A stretch of DNA of 64,000 nucleotides from Pseudooceanicola atlanticus (GTDB lineage Bacteria; Pseudomonadota; Alphaproteobacteria; Rhodobacterales; Rhodobacteraceae). The DNA lies in contig NZ_AQQX01000001.1 in assembly GCF_000768315.1 (NCBI RefSeq), forward strand, positions 310,001-374,000, in the 5' to 3' direction. A model generated the notes under the pieces. The model was not told the origin of the DNA. It was given only the letters and a program-made list of their open reading frames with translations, and made no database searches. The position numbers were made by a program, and so were the translations under genes. Positions 35,056 through 44,524 of the stretch are shown here, piece after piece (position 1 is the stretch's first letter; each line of letters starts with the position of its first letter).

Positions 35056-37422
35056 ATGCCCAAGGACGGCATCGGCGCCAGCACCAAGCGGCGCGAAGAC
35101 ATTCGGTTTCTGACCGGCAAGGGTCGCTATACCGATGACATCAATCTCAACGGACAGCTCTATGTTCATTTCCTTCGCGCCGACGTGGCCCATGCCACGC
35201 TGAACGCGGTGGATACGGCCTCGGCCCAGGACATGCAGGGCGTCGTACGCATCTTCACGGCCAAGGATTTCGAGGCCGTGGGCGGTCTGCCCTGCGGCTG
35301 GCAGGTGACCGACAAGCACGGCAATCCGATGCAGGAGCCCAAGCACCCGATCATGGCCGAGGGCAAGATCCGGCACGTGGGCGAGATCATCGCCGCCGTG
35401 GTCGCCGACAGCCTGGAAGAGGCCCGGGACGCGGCCGAGGCGATCGTCGTGGATTACGACGAACTGCCCGCCGTCATCGACATGAAGGCCGCCTGCGCCG
35501 ACGGTGCGCCCAAGGTGCATGACGACCTGACCTCGAACCTCTGCTACGACTGGGGCTTCGTCGAGGAGAACAAGGCCGCCGTGGACGAAGCCTTCGAAAA
35601 GGCCGCCCATGTCACGACGCTGGAACTGGTGAACAACCGCCTGGTCGCCAACCCGATGGAGCCGCGTGTGGCCGTGGGCGATTATGCCCCGCATGACGAC
35701 AGCTCCACCCTCTACACCACGTCGCAGAACCCGCATGTGATCCGCCTGCTGATGGGCGCCTTCGTCCTCGGGATTCCGGAACACAAGCTGCGGGTCGTGG
35801 CCCCGGATGTGGGCGGCGGTTTCGGCACCAAGATCTTCCACTACGCGGAGGAGGCGTTCTGCACCTTCGCGGCCAAGCAGATCAAGCGCCCGGTCAAGTG
35901 GACCTCGTCCCGGTCCGAGGCATTCATGTCCGACGCTCATGGCCGCGACCACGTGTCGAAAATCCAGATCGCGCTGGATGCGGACAACAACTTCACCGCG
36001 CTGCGGACGGATACCTATGCCAACATGGGGGCCTACCTGTCGACCTTTGCGCCTTCGGTTCCGACCTGGCTGCATGGCGTCCTGATGGCGGGCAATTACC
36101 GCACCCCGCTGATCTACGTGAACGTGAAGGCCGTCTTCACCAACACCGTGCCCGTCGATGCCTATCGCGGCGCCGGCCGGCCCGAGGCGACCTACCAGCT
36201 GGAACGCTGCATCGACAAATGTGCCCGTGAGCTGGGTGTCGATCCGGCCGAGCTGCGGCGCCAGAACTTCATCACGCCCGATCAGTTCCCCTATGCCACC
36301 CCGGTGGCGGTGGAATACGACACCGGCAATTACCACGCCACGCTCGACAAGGCGCTGGAGCTGGCCGATGTCACCGGTTTCGACGCCCGCGCGGCGGAGT
36401 CGAAGAAGAATGGCAAGCTGCGCGGCCTTGGCATCGCCAATTACATCGAGGCCTGCGGTATCGCGCCGTCGAACCTTGTCGGCCAGTTGGGCGCGCGTGC
36501 GGGTCTGTACGAATCCGCAACGGTGCGTGTGAACGCGACCGGCGGCATCGTGGTCATGACCGGGTCGCACAGCCACGGCCAGGGGCATGAAACCACCTTC
36601 CCGCAGGTGATCGCCGACATGATCGGCATCGACGCCAGCCAGGTGGAGATCGTGCATGGCGACACCGCCAACACCCCGATGGGCATGGGCACCTACGGGT
36701 CCCGGTCCCTTGCCGTTGGCGGCTCTGCCATGGTGCGGGCGGCGGAAAAGGTCATCAACAAGGCCAAGAAGATCGCAGCCCACCTGATGGAAGCCTCCGA
36801 AGGCGATATCGAGTTGAAGGACGGCCAGTTCACCGTTTCGGGCACCGATAAATCCGTGGCCTGGGGCGACGTGACCTTGGCGGCCTACGTGCCGCACAAT
36901 TACCCGCTCGACCAGATCGAACCGGGGCTCGAGGAAACCGCGTTCTACGATCCGGCGAACTTCACCTATCCCTCTGGCACCTACATCTGCGAGGTCGAGG
37001 TGGACGAGGGCACCGGCAAGGTCGAGGTCCTGAACTTCACCGCCGCTGACGATTTCGGCAACGTGGTGAACCCGATGATCGTCGAGGGCCAGGTCCATGG
37101 CGGCGTGGGGCAGGGGATCGGGCAGGCCATGCTCGAAAACTGTGCTTATGACGCCGACGGTCAGCTGCTATCGGCCTCCTACATGGATTACGCGATGCCG
37201 CGTGCATCCGACCTGCCGATGATCACGGTGGACCATTCCTGCCAGACCCCCTGCACGCACAATCCGCTTGGCGTGAAGGGCTGCGGGGAGGCCGGGGCCA
37301 TCGGGTCGCCGCCGGCGCTGGTCAATGCCGTGCTCGACGCACTGAACCGGAACGGGCACGCCGTCGACCACATCGACATGCCGTTGTCGCCGTCCCGTGT
37401 CTGGACCGCCATGAACCAATAA
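35056..37422 (+). CDS. coxL: Molybdenum hydroxylase large subunit, CO dehydrogenase form II type
   Basis: 788 aa xanthine-oxidase-family subunit binding molybdopterin cytosine dinucleotide. The active-site loop reads AYRGAGR (369-375). This is the form II signature; genuine form I CO dehydrogenases have AYxCSFR with the catalytic cysteine. The conserved glutamate is E745 in GVKGCGEAGA; other family segments are DVGGGFGTKIF and GSHSHGQGHETTFPQVIAD. ATG at 35056 follows GGGAGGA; a start 12 codons earlier lacks it. The true substrate is uncertain because form II enzymes alone often do not confer CO oxidation. Confidence 0.93.
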   Translation: MPKDGIGASTKRREDIRFLTGKGRYTDDINLNGQLYVHFLRADVAHATLNAVDTASAQDMQGVVRIFTAKDFEAVGGLPCGWQVTDKHGNPMQEPKHPIMAEGKIRHVGEIIAAVVADSLEEARDAAEAIVVDYDELPAVIDMKAACADGAPKVHDDLTSNLCYDWGFVEENKAAVDEAFEKAAHVTTLELVNNRLVANPMEPRVAVGDYAPHDDSSTLYTTSQNPHVIRLLMGAFVLGIPEHKLRVVAPDVGGGFGTKIFHYAEEAFCTFAAKQIKRPVKWTSSRSEAFMSDAHGRDHVSKIQIALDADNNFTALRTDTYANMGAYLSTFAPSVPTWLHGVLMAGNYRTPLIYVNVKAVFTNTVPVDAYRGAGRPEATYQLERCIDKCARELGVDPAELRRQNFITPDQFPYATPVAVEYDTGNYHATLDKALELADVTGFDARAAESKKNGKLRGLGIANYIEACGIAPSNLVGQLGARAGLYESATVRVNATGGIVVMTGSHSHGQGHETTFPQVIADMIGIDASQVEIVHGDTANTPMGMGTYGSRSLAVGGSAMVRAAEKVINKAKKIAAHLMEASEGDIELKDGQFTVSGTDKSVAWGDVTLAAYVPHNYPLDQIEPGLEETAFYDPANFTYPSGTYICEVEVDEGTGKVEVLNFTAADDFGNVVNPMIVEGQVHGGVGQGIGQAMLENCAYDADGQLLSASYMDYAMPRASDLPMITVDHSCQTPCTHNPLGVKGCGEAGAIGSPPALVNAVLDALNRNGHAVDHIDMPLSPSRVWTAMNQ

Positions 37423-37473
37423 TCTACGCTGCCCCCAACCGGGGCAGCCAACCCCAGACAGGGAGTTGAAAAG

Positions 37474-38256
37474 ATGTACAACTTTGAATTCGTCAAACCC
37501 TCTTCGGTCGAAGAGGCCATCGCCGCCCTCAAGGAGGAAGACGCCCAGCCGCTTTCTGGTGGTCAGACGCTCATTCCGACGATGAAGCAGCGCCTGAACC
37601 AGCCCTCCAAACTGGTCAGCCTGCTGGGCATCGCAGAGCTGAACGGCGTGTCGGCCGAGGGCAGCACGGTGACCATCGGCGGCGCCACGCCCCATGCGGT
37701 CGTCGCGGCAGATGCTTCGGCCTATCCCGCGTTGGCGGCCCTCGCCTCCAATATCGGGGACCCCGCTGTGCGCAACCGCGGCACGATCGGCGGCTCGCTG
37801 GCCAATAACGACCCGGCAGCCTGCTATCCGGCGGCGGCGCTGGCCTCTGGTGCGACCATCGTGACGAACAGCCGCGAAATCGCCGCGGACGACTACTTCC
37901 AGGGCATGTTCACCACCGCACTGGATGAGGGTGAGATCATCACCGGCGTCAAGTTCCCGGTTCCCGAGGCCGCGAATTACCAGAAGTTCGAACAGCCGGC
38001 CTCGCGCTTTGCCCTGACCGGTGTCTTCGTCGCGAAATATGCCGATGGCGTGCGCGTCGCGGTGACCGGTGCGTCGAATGACGGTGTCTTCCGCTGGACC
38101 GAGGCCGAAGAGGCGCTGTCGGGCAACTTCTCCGCCGACGCGATTTCCGGGCTCACCGTGGATGCCAGCGACATGATCAGCGACCTGCACGGCACGGCGG
38201 AATACCGGGCCAACCTGGTCAAGGTCCTGACCGGGCGCGCTGTCGCTGCCTGCTGA
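37474..38256 (+). CDS. coxM: CO dehydrogenase-type medium subunit (FAD-binding)
   Basis: 260 aa. FAD-binding motifs of the family: SGGQTLIPTMKQRL (near residue 30) and TIGGSLANNDPAACYPAA (near 105), followed by a CO-dehydrogenase flavoprotein C-terminal domain. It accepts electrons from CoxS and passes them to quinone. Order S-L-M is the form II gene order. Strong GGGAG ribosome-binding site; a terminator follows. Confidence 0.93.
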   Translation: MYNFEFVKPSSVEEAIAALKEEDAQPLSGGQTLIPTMKQRLNQPSKLVSLLGIAELNGVSAEGSTVTIGGATPHAVVAADASAYPALAALASNIGDPAVRNRGTIGGSLANNDPAACYPAAALASGATIVTNSREIAADDYFQGMFTTALDEGEIITGVKFPVPEAANYQKFEQPASRFALTGVFVAKYADGVRVAVTGASNDGVFRWTEAEEALSGNFSADAISGLTVDASDMISDLHGTAEYRANLVKVLTGRAVAAC

Positions 38257-38277
38257 TCCGGGCCGCAACCGAATTGA

Positions 38278-38308
38278 AACGCCGCGCCTTCGGGGGCGGC
38301 GTTTTTCG
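38278..38308 (+). terminator. Terminator after coxM (convergent with the YcaQ-like gene)
   Basis: ACGCCGC pairs with GCGGCGT around a 10-nt loop, followed by TTTTTCG, 22 nt after the coxM stop. The mirrored strand also ends in TTTC, so it may help stop the converging transcript. Confidence 0.85.
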
Positions 38309-38313
38309 TTGTG

Positions 38314-39516
38314 CTATCGGAGCCAGTCGTCGGCGAACGCGACGCGCGTGCAGTCGACCAGCCGCGCCATACGGTCGAGTTCGGACCGCAGCTTGCTGAT
38401 CCGGGCCTTTGCAGGGCGAGTGCCCGGCTCCAGCCACAGCCGGGTGACGTTCAGCACCGAAGCAGGGCGATCCGCCTTCATGTCGATCCGGCCGATCAAT
38501 CGGTCACCTTCGAGGATCGGGAAGACGTAGTAGCCGTATTTCCTTTTGGCCGCCGGCACAAAAATCTCGATCCGGTAATGAAACCCGAACAGCCGCTCCG
38601 CCCGGTTCCGGTCCCGTAGTGCCGGGTCGAACGGGCTGAGAATGCGCAACCGTCCCGGCGGGTCGGGCAGCGCGGCGGCCTCTGCCACGACACCGGGCCG
38701 CGCGATGCTGCGCCGCTTCGACCCGTCCACGCATTCCACCAGCACCTCTTCCGCCCGGCCCTCCGCCACGGTGCGGGCCGCCCAGTCCTTGGCCTCTGCC
38801 GGGCTGACTGTCGCCCAGAAGGCCGCGATCTCTCCGCTCGTGGCAAAACCCAGGCGGTCCAGCGCGGCGTTGCAGAACCAATCCACCGCCTCCGCTTCGG
38901 TCGGCTTCGGTTCCGCGTGGGCGACAGGGTAGGCGCGTTCCGGCAGGTCATAGAATTTCTGGAATCCCTGCCGCTTGGCGATCACCAGCTCTCCGGTCCG
39001 CCACAGGAATTCCAGTGCGGCCTTTGAGGGATGCCAGTTCCACCACCCGCCCGACTGCCCGCGATCCTCGTCCTGCAACAGGTCGCTGGACCGTACGGGG
39101 CCGTACTTTTCGACATGATCACGGACCTTGTCCAACTCGTCGCGATAGGCCTCGCCCTGCCAGTTGCGCCAACGCTCTGTCAGCCTCTCGCGGGACCGGT
39201 CGAAGGGCAGATGCCAGTAGCGGTAAAACTCCGTCGGGATGATCGACGCATCATGGGTCCAATGCTCGAAAAGCGCCCGATCCTTTTCGATCAGCCTGTG
39301 CAGCGCCTTGGGCCGGTAGGCGGGGCGACGAGCGAACAGGATCATGTGATGGGCGCGTTCGACGGTGCTGACGCTGTCGACCTGGACAAAGCCGAGCGAG
39401 GTGATCAGCCGCAACAAATCCTCGCCCTTGCCGGGCCCCTTTGGCGCATCCCCCAGCAGGTGCCGATGCAGGAAAAGACGGCGTGCGGCGCGGTTGTCCA
39501 GAACGGGCCGGGACAT
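38314..39516 (-). CDS. YcaQ/AlkX-family winged-helix DNA glycosylase
   Basis: 400 aa with the HTH_42 (YcaQ) fold of tandem winged helices. It begins MSRPVLDNRAARRLFLHRHL; the catalytic motif region is GFVQVDSV with Q45-V-D47. QxD is the form found in E. coli YcaQ/AlkX, which opens interstrand crosslinks and excises N-alkylpurines, whereas Streptomyces AlkZ has QxQ. Other conserved parts are RPAYRPKALHRLI and FDPALRDRNRAERLFGFHYRIEIF. ATG at 39516 begins two bases after the LacI stop (TGATCATG). Function inferred from the family. Confidence 0.87.
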   Translation of the reverse strand: MSRPVLDNRAARRLFLHRHLLGDAPKGPGKGEDLLRLITSLGFVQVDSVSTVERAHHMILFARRPAYRPKALHRLIEKDRALFEHWTHDASIIPTEFYRYWHLPFDRSRERLTERWRNWQGEAYRDELDKVRDHVEKYGPVRSSDLLQDEDRGQSGGWWNWHPSKAALEFLWRTGELVIAKRQGFQKFYDLPERAYPVAHAEPKPTEAEAVDWFCNAALDRLGFATSGEIAAFWATVSPAEAKDWAARTVAEGRAEEVLVECVDGSKRRSIARPGVVAEAAALPDPPGRLRILSPFDPALRDRNRAERLFGFHYRIEIFVPAAKRKYGYYVFPILEGDRLIGRIDMKADRPASVLNVTRLWLEPGTRPAKARISKLRSELDRMARLVDCTRVAFADDWLR

Positions 39517-39518
39517 GA

Positions 39519-40541
39519 TCAGCGAGAGCGGAGCGTGTCGCCGCGGTTGATCTTGGGTGACAATTCGACCTTTCCGCCGGGCGCATCCGGGTCCGTCAGG
39601 CGGGCCGTGATCATCTCGGCCGCGCGGCGGCCAATCTCCTCCCGGCAGGAATCCATCGTGGCCAGCTTTTGCGGCAGGCCCTGCAACAGGCGCACATCGT
39701 TGAACCCCGCCAGACCGATTTTTCCCGGCACGTCGTATCCCTTTTCGACCAGCCACAGTAGGCCGCCCGCACCAATCATGTCGTTGGAATAATACAGGAA
39801 ATCCAGTTCTGGCGAGCGTTCCAGCATGGCCTGGGTCATCTCGCGTCCCTTGGCCAGCGCCGACCCGTTGGCGTAAAATTCGCGATCCTCGATTTCGACG
39901 CCACCCTTGGCCAGTGCCTCCGTGAAGCCCTCGAACCGCTTGCGGGCCCGGTGATCCGCGCCAAGTTGGGTGCCCATGAAACCGATCCGGCGATACCCAG
40001 CCTCCAGGATCGCCTGGCCCATCATGCGCCCCGCCCGACGGTGGGAAATGCCCACGGCTGCGTCGATCGGGGTGCCATCCGTGTCCATGATCTCGACCAC
40101 CGGGATCCCGGCCGCGGCCATCATCGCGCGGGAGGCATCCGAATGCTCCAGCCCCGCGATGATCACGCCGGACGGTCGCCAGGACAGCATCTCGTACAGG
40201 ACCTTTTCCTCTTTCTCGGGCAGGTAATCCGTGATGCCGACAACCGGCTGAAGGTCTGTTTCCTCCAACGCGCGGCTGATGCCGGTCATCACCTCGGGGA
40301 AGACCATGTTCGACATGGACGGGATGATGACAGCAACAAGGTTGACCCGTTGGCTGGCCAAAGCGCCGGCGATCTTGTTCGGCACATATCCCAGTTGCTT
40401 GGCGGCGCGCAGCACCTTTTCCCGCGTCGCGGCCGACACATCGCCCCGATTGCGCAGGACCCGGCTGACCGTCATTTCGGACACCCCCGACGCTTCGGAA
40501 ACATCTCGCAGGGTCAGGGGGCGGGTCGCGGGTCTGGTCAC
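39519..40541 (-). CDS. LacI-family transcriptional regulator
   Basis: 340 aa. The N-terminal HTH (LRDVSEASGVSEMTVSRVLR, about 10-29) and hinge helix (NKIAGALASQRVNLVAVIIP) are followed by a periplasmic-binding-protein-like ligand domain with YYSNDMIGAG and GLAGFND. It resembles the gluconate repressor (GntR-type) subgroup, but the inducer cannot be called. A perfect inverted repeat lies 20 nt upstream and could be its own operator. The downstream gene is the coupled YcaQ-like glycosylase, not a sugar pathway. Confidence 0.9.
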   Translation of the reverse strand: MTRPATRPLTLRDVSEASGVSEMTVSRVLRNRGDVSAATREKVLRAAKQLGYVPNKIAGALASQRVNLVAVIIPSMSNMVFPEVMTGISRALEETDLQPVVGITDYLPEKEEKVLYEMLSWRPSGVIIAGLEHSDASRAMMAAAGIPVVEIMDTDGTPIDAAVGISHRRAGRMMGQAILEAGYRRIGFMGTQLGADHRARKRFEGFTEALAKGGVEIEDREFYANGSALAKGREMTQAMLERSPELDFLYYSNDMIGAGGLLWLVEKGYDVPGKIGLAGFNDVRLLQGLPQKLATMDSCREEIGRRAAEMITARLTDPDAPGGKVELSPKINRGDTLRSR

Positions 40542-40560
40542 TATGTAACGTCCTGAAAGA

Positions 40561-40577
40561 GTTGGTCTGTAACCAAC
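40561..40577. promoter_or_regulatory. Inverted repeat upstream of the LacI gene, candidate operator
   Basis: GTTGGT-CTGTA-ACCAAC, a perfect 6-bp inverted repeat with a 5-bp centre, 20 nt before the LacI-family start codon. Size and location suit autoregulation, although classic LacI operators have a central CG and no such spacer. Confidence 0.45.
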
Positions 40578-40608
40578 GTATTCCGGGATGACCCTTCACG
40601 CAACAAGA

Positions 40609-40629
40609 CCCGGTGCTGGATGCACCGAG
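40609..40629 (-). terminator. Possible terminator of the chemoreceptor gene
   Basis: CGGTGC and GCACCG flank a 5-nt loop, about 30 nt after the chemoreceptor stop. On the minus strand it is followed by GGTCTTGTTG, which is only weakly T-rich, so the call is tentative. Confidence 0.4.
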
Positions 40630-40658
40630 TCCTGGTTATACTCAGGGCTTTGGGGCGG

Positions 40659-43037
40659 TCAGAATTCCGACCATTCCTCGTCGGCGACATCGTCGATGCG
40701 CGCAACCGGTGCGTTCACCACGGCGCGTTGCCGGGCAGGCTGCGGAGCCGGGACGGCCGCGCTTTGCGGGACATGGCTGCGATCGACGTGGAACGCGCTG
40801 GAGACCTGCATCAGCTTCGCCGCCTCGTTGACCATCGTCTTGCCGGTCCCGTGGACCTGCGTCGCGACGGCGGCGTTCTTCTGGGTCACGCCATCCAGTT
40901 GGTCGACGGCTGTATTGATCTCCTCGAGGCCGATCGACTGTTCGCGCGCCGCCGCAGCGATGGAGGAGACGGAGGCCGAGACCTTGTCGAAATCGCCGAT
41001 CAGGCTTTCGAAGGAGGCACCGGCTTTTTCCACCAGTTCCACCCCGTCCACGACGTTGTCCGAGCTTTCCTTGATCAGCGAGTTGATCTCTTTCGCCGCT
41101 TCGGACGACCGCTGCGCCAACGCCCGCACTTCAGAGGCGACAACGGCGAAGCCGCGTCCCGCCTCGCCCGCCCGGGCGGCTTCGACGCCGGCGTTGAGCG
41201 CCAGCAGGTTGGTCTGGAAGGCCAGATCTTCGATCACGGAGGTGACCTGGCTGATCTTCTGCGACGATGTTGAGATGCGGTCCATCGCCTTCATCGCGCG
41301 GTTCACGACGTCATTGCTTTCCTTTGCGTCGTCCTTCGCATGGCCCATGATCTTGTCGGCCTCGCCCGCCGCATCGGCCGTCGATTTGACGGATGCCGAC
41401 AATTCGGTGATCGCGGCGGCGGTTTCTTCTAGGCTGGCAGCCTGTTCGATGGCTTTCTGACTCAGATCGTTGGACGCGGTTTCGACATCGCGGGCATTAT
41501 CATCGATCTCCTGCGCGGCCATGAGGAGCGAGGTCACCGTCTCGTTCAGCTTGGCCAGGGCCGCATTGAAGGCTTCGCGCAGGGCTTCGTAATCATCGTC
41601 GAAGACGGTGTCGATGCGGGCGGTCAGGTTGCCCTGGGCCAGTTCGCCGATGCTTGCCGTCAGATGATCCACCACGATCTGCTGTTGCTGCGCCTTGGCA
41701 TCGTTTCGACGGCGCTCCACCTCGGCGGTTTCCAGTTTGCCGCGGAGATTTTCCAGGTTGCGGGCCAGGTCGCCCGCATCTTCGCGACGGTCGGTATGGG
41801 GAATCGGGCTGGAGAGGTTGCCATCCGCCATCGAGCGCAGACGCGTCGCCACCTTGATGAACGGTTTCGACACGGACCGACCGACAAGGGCGCCGATGAT
41901 GGCGAGCACGACCATCAGTCCGGCCAACTGCATCAGCAGCATGTTCCGAAGGTCGATGACCGGGGCCAGCAATTCCGCGTCATTCTGCACGACTTCGACC
42001 GCCCATTGCGCGTTCTGGATGCTGAAGACGTCGATCATGGCATGCTGGACATTGCCGTTTTCATCTCTGCTGGTGACGAAGCCCGGGTCTTCGCCGGCAA
42101 AGGCGGCCTCGCGGTACGAGCGACGTTCGATCGGAGAAAGCAAGCCGTGGCTGCCATCGAAGCGCGAGGCGGAGCGAGCCAGGAAGTCGGACCCCAACAA
42201 AATCGCCTCTCCGGTCTGGCCGAGGCCATAGCTGCTTTGCGCGATCTTGTTCAGGCGGGTCGTGGGGGTCTGAATGATCAGCGCGCCCTTCACTTCACCG
42301 TTCTTGATGAGGGGTGTCGCCATGAAGCTGGCAGGGGCATTATTGCTGGGTGCATAGGGTCGGAAATCGAAGAACGTGACCTCGCCGGATTTCAGGGTCT
42401 TGGCGGTGCGGAATGCGTTGGCCAGATCGGTCGTCCGCCATTCCCCGTCCATCAGGTTGGTCGCGAAGTCGATTTCCTTGAAGACGGAGTAGACGACGTT
42501 GCCATCGGCATCGACCAGCATGATGTCGTAGTAACCGCGCGCTTTCAGCAGCTTGCGGAAGTAGCCGTGGAATTTCTGGTGTGCGACATCGTATTGCGAC
42601 CCGTCATTGGTCGCCACGTAGGCATCCTTCTGTCCCGACGGCATCGGGTTGTCCGAGATGTAATTGGACTGGAGCGTTTCTTTCTGCCCGTCGCCGATCG
42701 TGCGCCAGGCCAGCGAGAAACTGGTCAGGGCATTCAGGGTGGTCGGGTTGTCGGCCTGAAGCAGGATGTCCTGTTCGGTCGCTTCGAACAGCGCGACGAC
42801 CTGATTTCTGCGCGATTCGAGGGTCGAGTAGAACTTTGACTTGATCTCGTCCAGCATGATGGCACGCGAGTCGAAATAGGAGGTCGCTGTCAGGACCACC
42901 GCGACCAGGCCGCCCAGCACCACGATGATCATGGGCAGTTTGACGGCCAGGCGGAGGTTTCCGAACCAGTAGAACGGGGACAGGCGTCGCAAACCTTCCG
43001 AGGATTGGACCTGATTGCCGGTCAGGGGTGTCGTCAT
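40659..43037 (-). CDS. Methyl-accepting chemotaxis protein
   Basis: 792 aa. First membrane helix at about 33-50 ([18 protein letters not shown]), a long periplasmic Cache-like sensing region to about 360, a second helix ([21 protein letters not shown]), HAMP ([19 protein letters not shown]), a linker, then the signalling domain with [20 protein letters not shown]. The tail ends DEEWSEF, resembling the C-terminal pentapeptide that docks CheR/CheB. The ligand is unknown. It stands alone, with no che genes in the window. Confidence 0.93.
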   Translation of the reverse strand: MTTPLTGNQVQSSEGLRRLSPFYWFGNLRLAVKLPMIIVVLGGLVAVVLTATSYFDSRAIMLDEIKSKFYSTLESRRNQVVALFEATEQDILLQADNPTTLNALTSFSLAWRTIGDGQKETLQSNYISDNPMPSGQKDAYVATNDGSQYDVAHQKFHGYFRKLLKARGYYDIMLVDADGNVVYSVFKEIDFATNLMDGEWRTTDLANAFRTAKTLKSGEVTFFDFRPYAPSNNAPASFMATPLIKNGEVKGALIIQTPTTRLNKIAQSSYGLGQTGEAILLGSDFLARSASRFDGSHGLLSPIERRSYREAAFAGEDPGFVTSRDENGNVQHAMIDVFSIQNAQWAVEVVQNDAELLAPVIDLRNMLLMQLAGLMVVLAIIGALVGRSVSKPFIKVATRLRSMADGNLSSPIPHTDRREDAGDLARNLENLRGKLETAEVERRRNDAKAQQQQIVVDHLTASIGELAQGNLTARIDTVFDDDYEALREAFNAALAKLNETVTSLLMAAQEIDDNARDVETASNDLSQKAIEQAASLEETAAAITELSASVKSTADAAGEADKIMGHAKDDAKESNDVVNRAMKAMDRISTSSQKISQVTSVIEDLAFQTNLLALNAGVEAARAGEAGRGFAVVASEVRALAQRSSEAAKEINSLIKESSDNVVDGVELVEKAGASFESLIGDFDKVSASVSSIAAAAREQSIGLEEINTAVDQLDGVTQKNAAVATQVHGTGKTMVNEAAKLMQVSSAFHVDRSHVPQSAAVPAPQPARQRAVVNAPVARIDDVADEEWSEF

Positions 43038-43265
43038 TTCAAGTTTTCCTTTGCCCTAAGCAGCGGCGGACCCGCCTATCGCACATCGCCCCGGACGGAC
43101 TTGGTCCGCTGGGGTTTGGAGGCGAACATGAGGGGGAAACCCTTAATATCTGCCTTCTTGAAGATGAGATCCCCTGACAATTTACCGCAAATCGTGACGA
43201 GGGACGTCCCGCGTGCCAACACGGGCATGACAAGCGTCTCTGCCTGGGCTAAGACCCGAAACGGC

Positions 43266-43342
43266 GGCCCCGTGGCTCAACTGGATAGAGCAGCCCCCTC
43301 CTAAGGGGCAGGTTGCAGGTTCGAATCCTGCCGGGGTCACCA
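43266..43342 (+). tRNA. tRNA-Arg (anticodon CCU)
   Basis: 77 nt with encoded CCA. Acceptor GGCCCCG pairs with CGGGGTC; the anticodon stem GCCCC/GGGGC encloses CTCCTAA with anticodon CCT, which reads AGG. The T-arm is GCAGGTTCGAATCCTGC. AGG is rare in this GC-rich genome. Confidence 0.96.
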
Positions 43343-43502
43343 GACCGATCATTTCCAAAAACATATCCGTCAGCGCCCCGGCGCTCGTCTGCCGACGCTC
43401 TGTGCAATCGGCGCGGACAATCGCCCGGTGACCCATTGCCGACTTGTCCGCATGAGCGAATGAGGGATAGTCGAAAGCGCATTGTTTTCAGGAGTTACCC
43501 GA

Positions 43503-44444
43503 ATGGGCTCGCCGGCCGAATTATTGAAATACGTGGATACGACCAAAAAGGGGATCGAGATCGCCCCCTATTTCAATCCGACCCTCGCCAAACGGGACGG
43601 GTATGACATCCTGACGCTCGACGTGTTCGACACCGAACGGTTGCGGGACAATGCGCGCAAGGACGTAATGGTGCCCAACGATCGCCTGCACGAGATCGAA
43701 GAGGTCGACCTTGTCGGCGATGCCTCGGGGATCGGTGACGTTGTCCGTGAGGCCGGGCTGGAGGGGCAGCTGGGCTACATTATCTCGTCGCATAATTTCG
43801 AACACCTGCCCAATCCGATCCTCTTCCTGCAGGGCTGCTATGATGCGCTGGCGCCGGGCGGGATGCTCAGCATGGTGGTGCCGGATTATCGTGCCTGTTT
43901 CGACCATTTCCGCATGCCGACACGGCTGAGTGACTGGCTGGGCGCCTATTACGACGGGCGGCGGCAGCCTTCGCCCGAGACGCTGTTCGACTACCTGTTC
44001 AACCAGGCGCGCGCCCATGCGGACGGGCACATGGTCGATGCCGTGGACATCGCGACGGCAAGGATCGGAGAGGTTCGGCCCTCCACCGACCCGCACGACG
44101 TCTTTGCGAAATACGTGGCCGACCGGACCGATCCCGGCCCCTATCGCGATGCCCATTGCACCACATTCTTTCCCGAGCTGTTCGAGCTGATGTACCGCGA
44201 TCTGCGGCAATTGGGGCTTATCCGGTTCGATATCGAAGAGATCACGGAAACCAGCGTGTTCGAATTCTACATCCACCTCAGAAAGCCGGAAGAATTCAAA
44301 CCGATTCCGGATGCTGAATATGCTGCGCGTCGGTGGGAATTGCTGCAGGTCGTTTCGACATCTCTGGGTGCTGCGGGCTTTGCCGAAAAGCCGCTGATGC
44401 AGGAATTGAAGGACAGGTTCCGCCGCCGTTTCGGCCGCAATTGA
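43503..44444 (+). CDS. Class I SAM-dependent methyltransferase-like protein
   Basis: 313 aa. The Rossmann core is recognisable: GIEIAPYFNPTL in the motif I region, YIISSHNFEHLPNPILFLQ at the motif IV/VI position, and ALAPGGMLSMVVPDYRACFD, all in the order of Methyltransf_11-type proteins. The glycine-rich motif I is weak, so catalytic activity is uncertain. The C-terminal 70 residues are rich in Arg and Phe. ATG at 43503 has CAGGAG upstream. Similar proteins often sit among surface polysaccharide genes, but none is present here. Confidence 0.65.
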   Translation: MGSPAELLKYVDTTKKGIEIAPYFNPTLAKRDGYDILTLDVFDTERLRDNARKDVMVPNDRLHEIEEVDLVGDASGIGDVVREAGLEGQLGYIISSHNFEHLPNPILFLQGCYDALAPGGMLSMVVPDYRACFDHFRMPTRLSDWLGAYYDGRRQPSPETLFDYLFNQARAHADGHMVDAVDIATARIGEVRPSTDPHDVFAKYVADRTDPGPYRDAHCTTFFPELFELMYRDLRQLGLIRFDIEEITETSVFEFYIHLRKPEEFKPIPDAEYAARRWELLQVVSTSLGAAGFAEKPLMQELKDRFRRRFGRN

Positions 44445-44524
44445 CGCGACTTGCGCGGCCCGGGGCTATGGTCATCCGGCGCGAAACCGTCCAATCTCCG
44501 CCCGAATGAACTCAAGAGGGCCCG

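Noticed and set aside
43372-43385. AGCGC/GCGCT hairpin after tRNA-Arg as a terminator
   Set aside because: Only five base pairs and no T-run afterwards.
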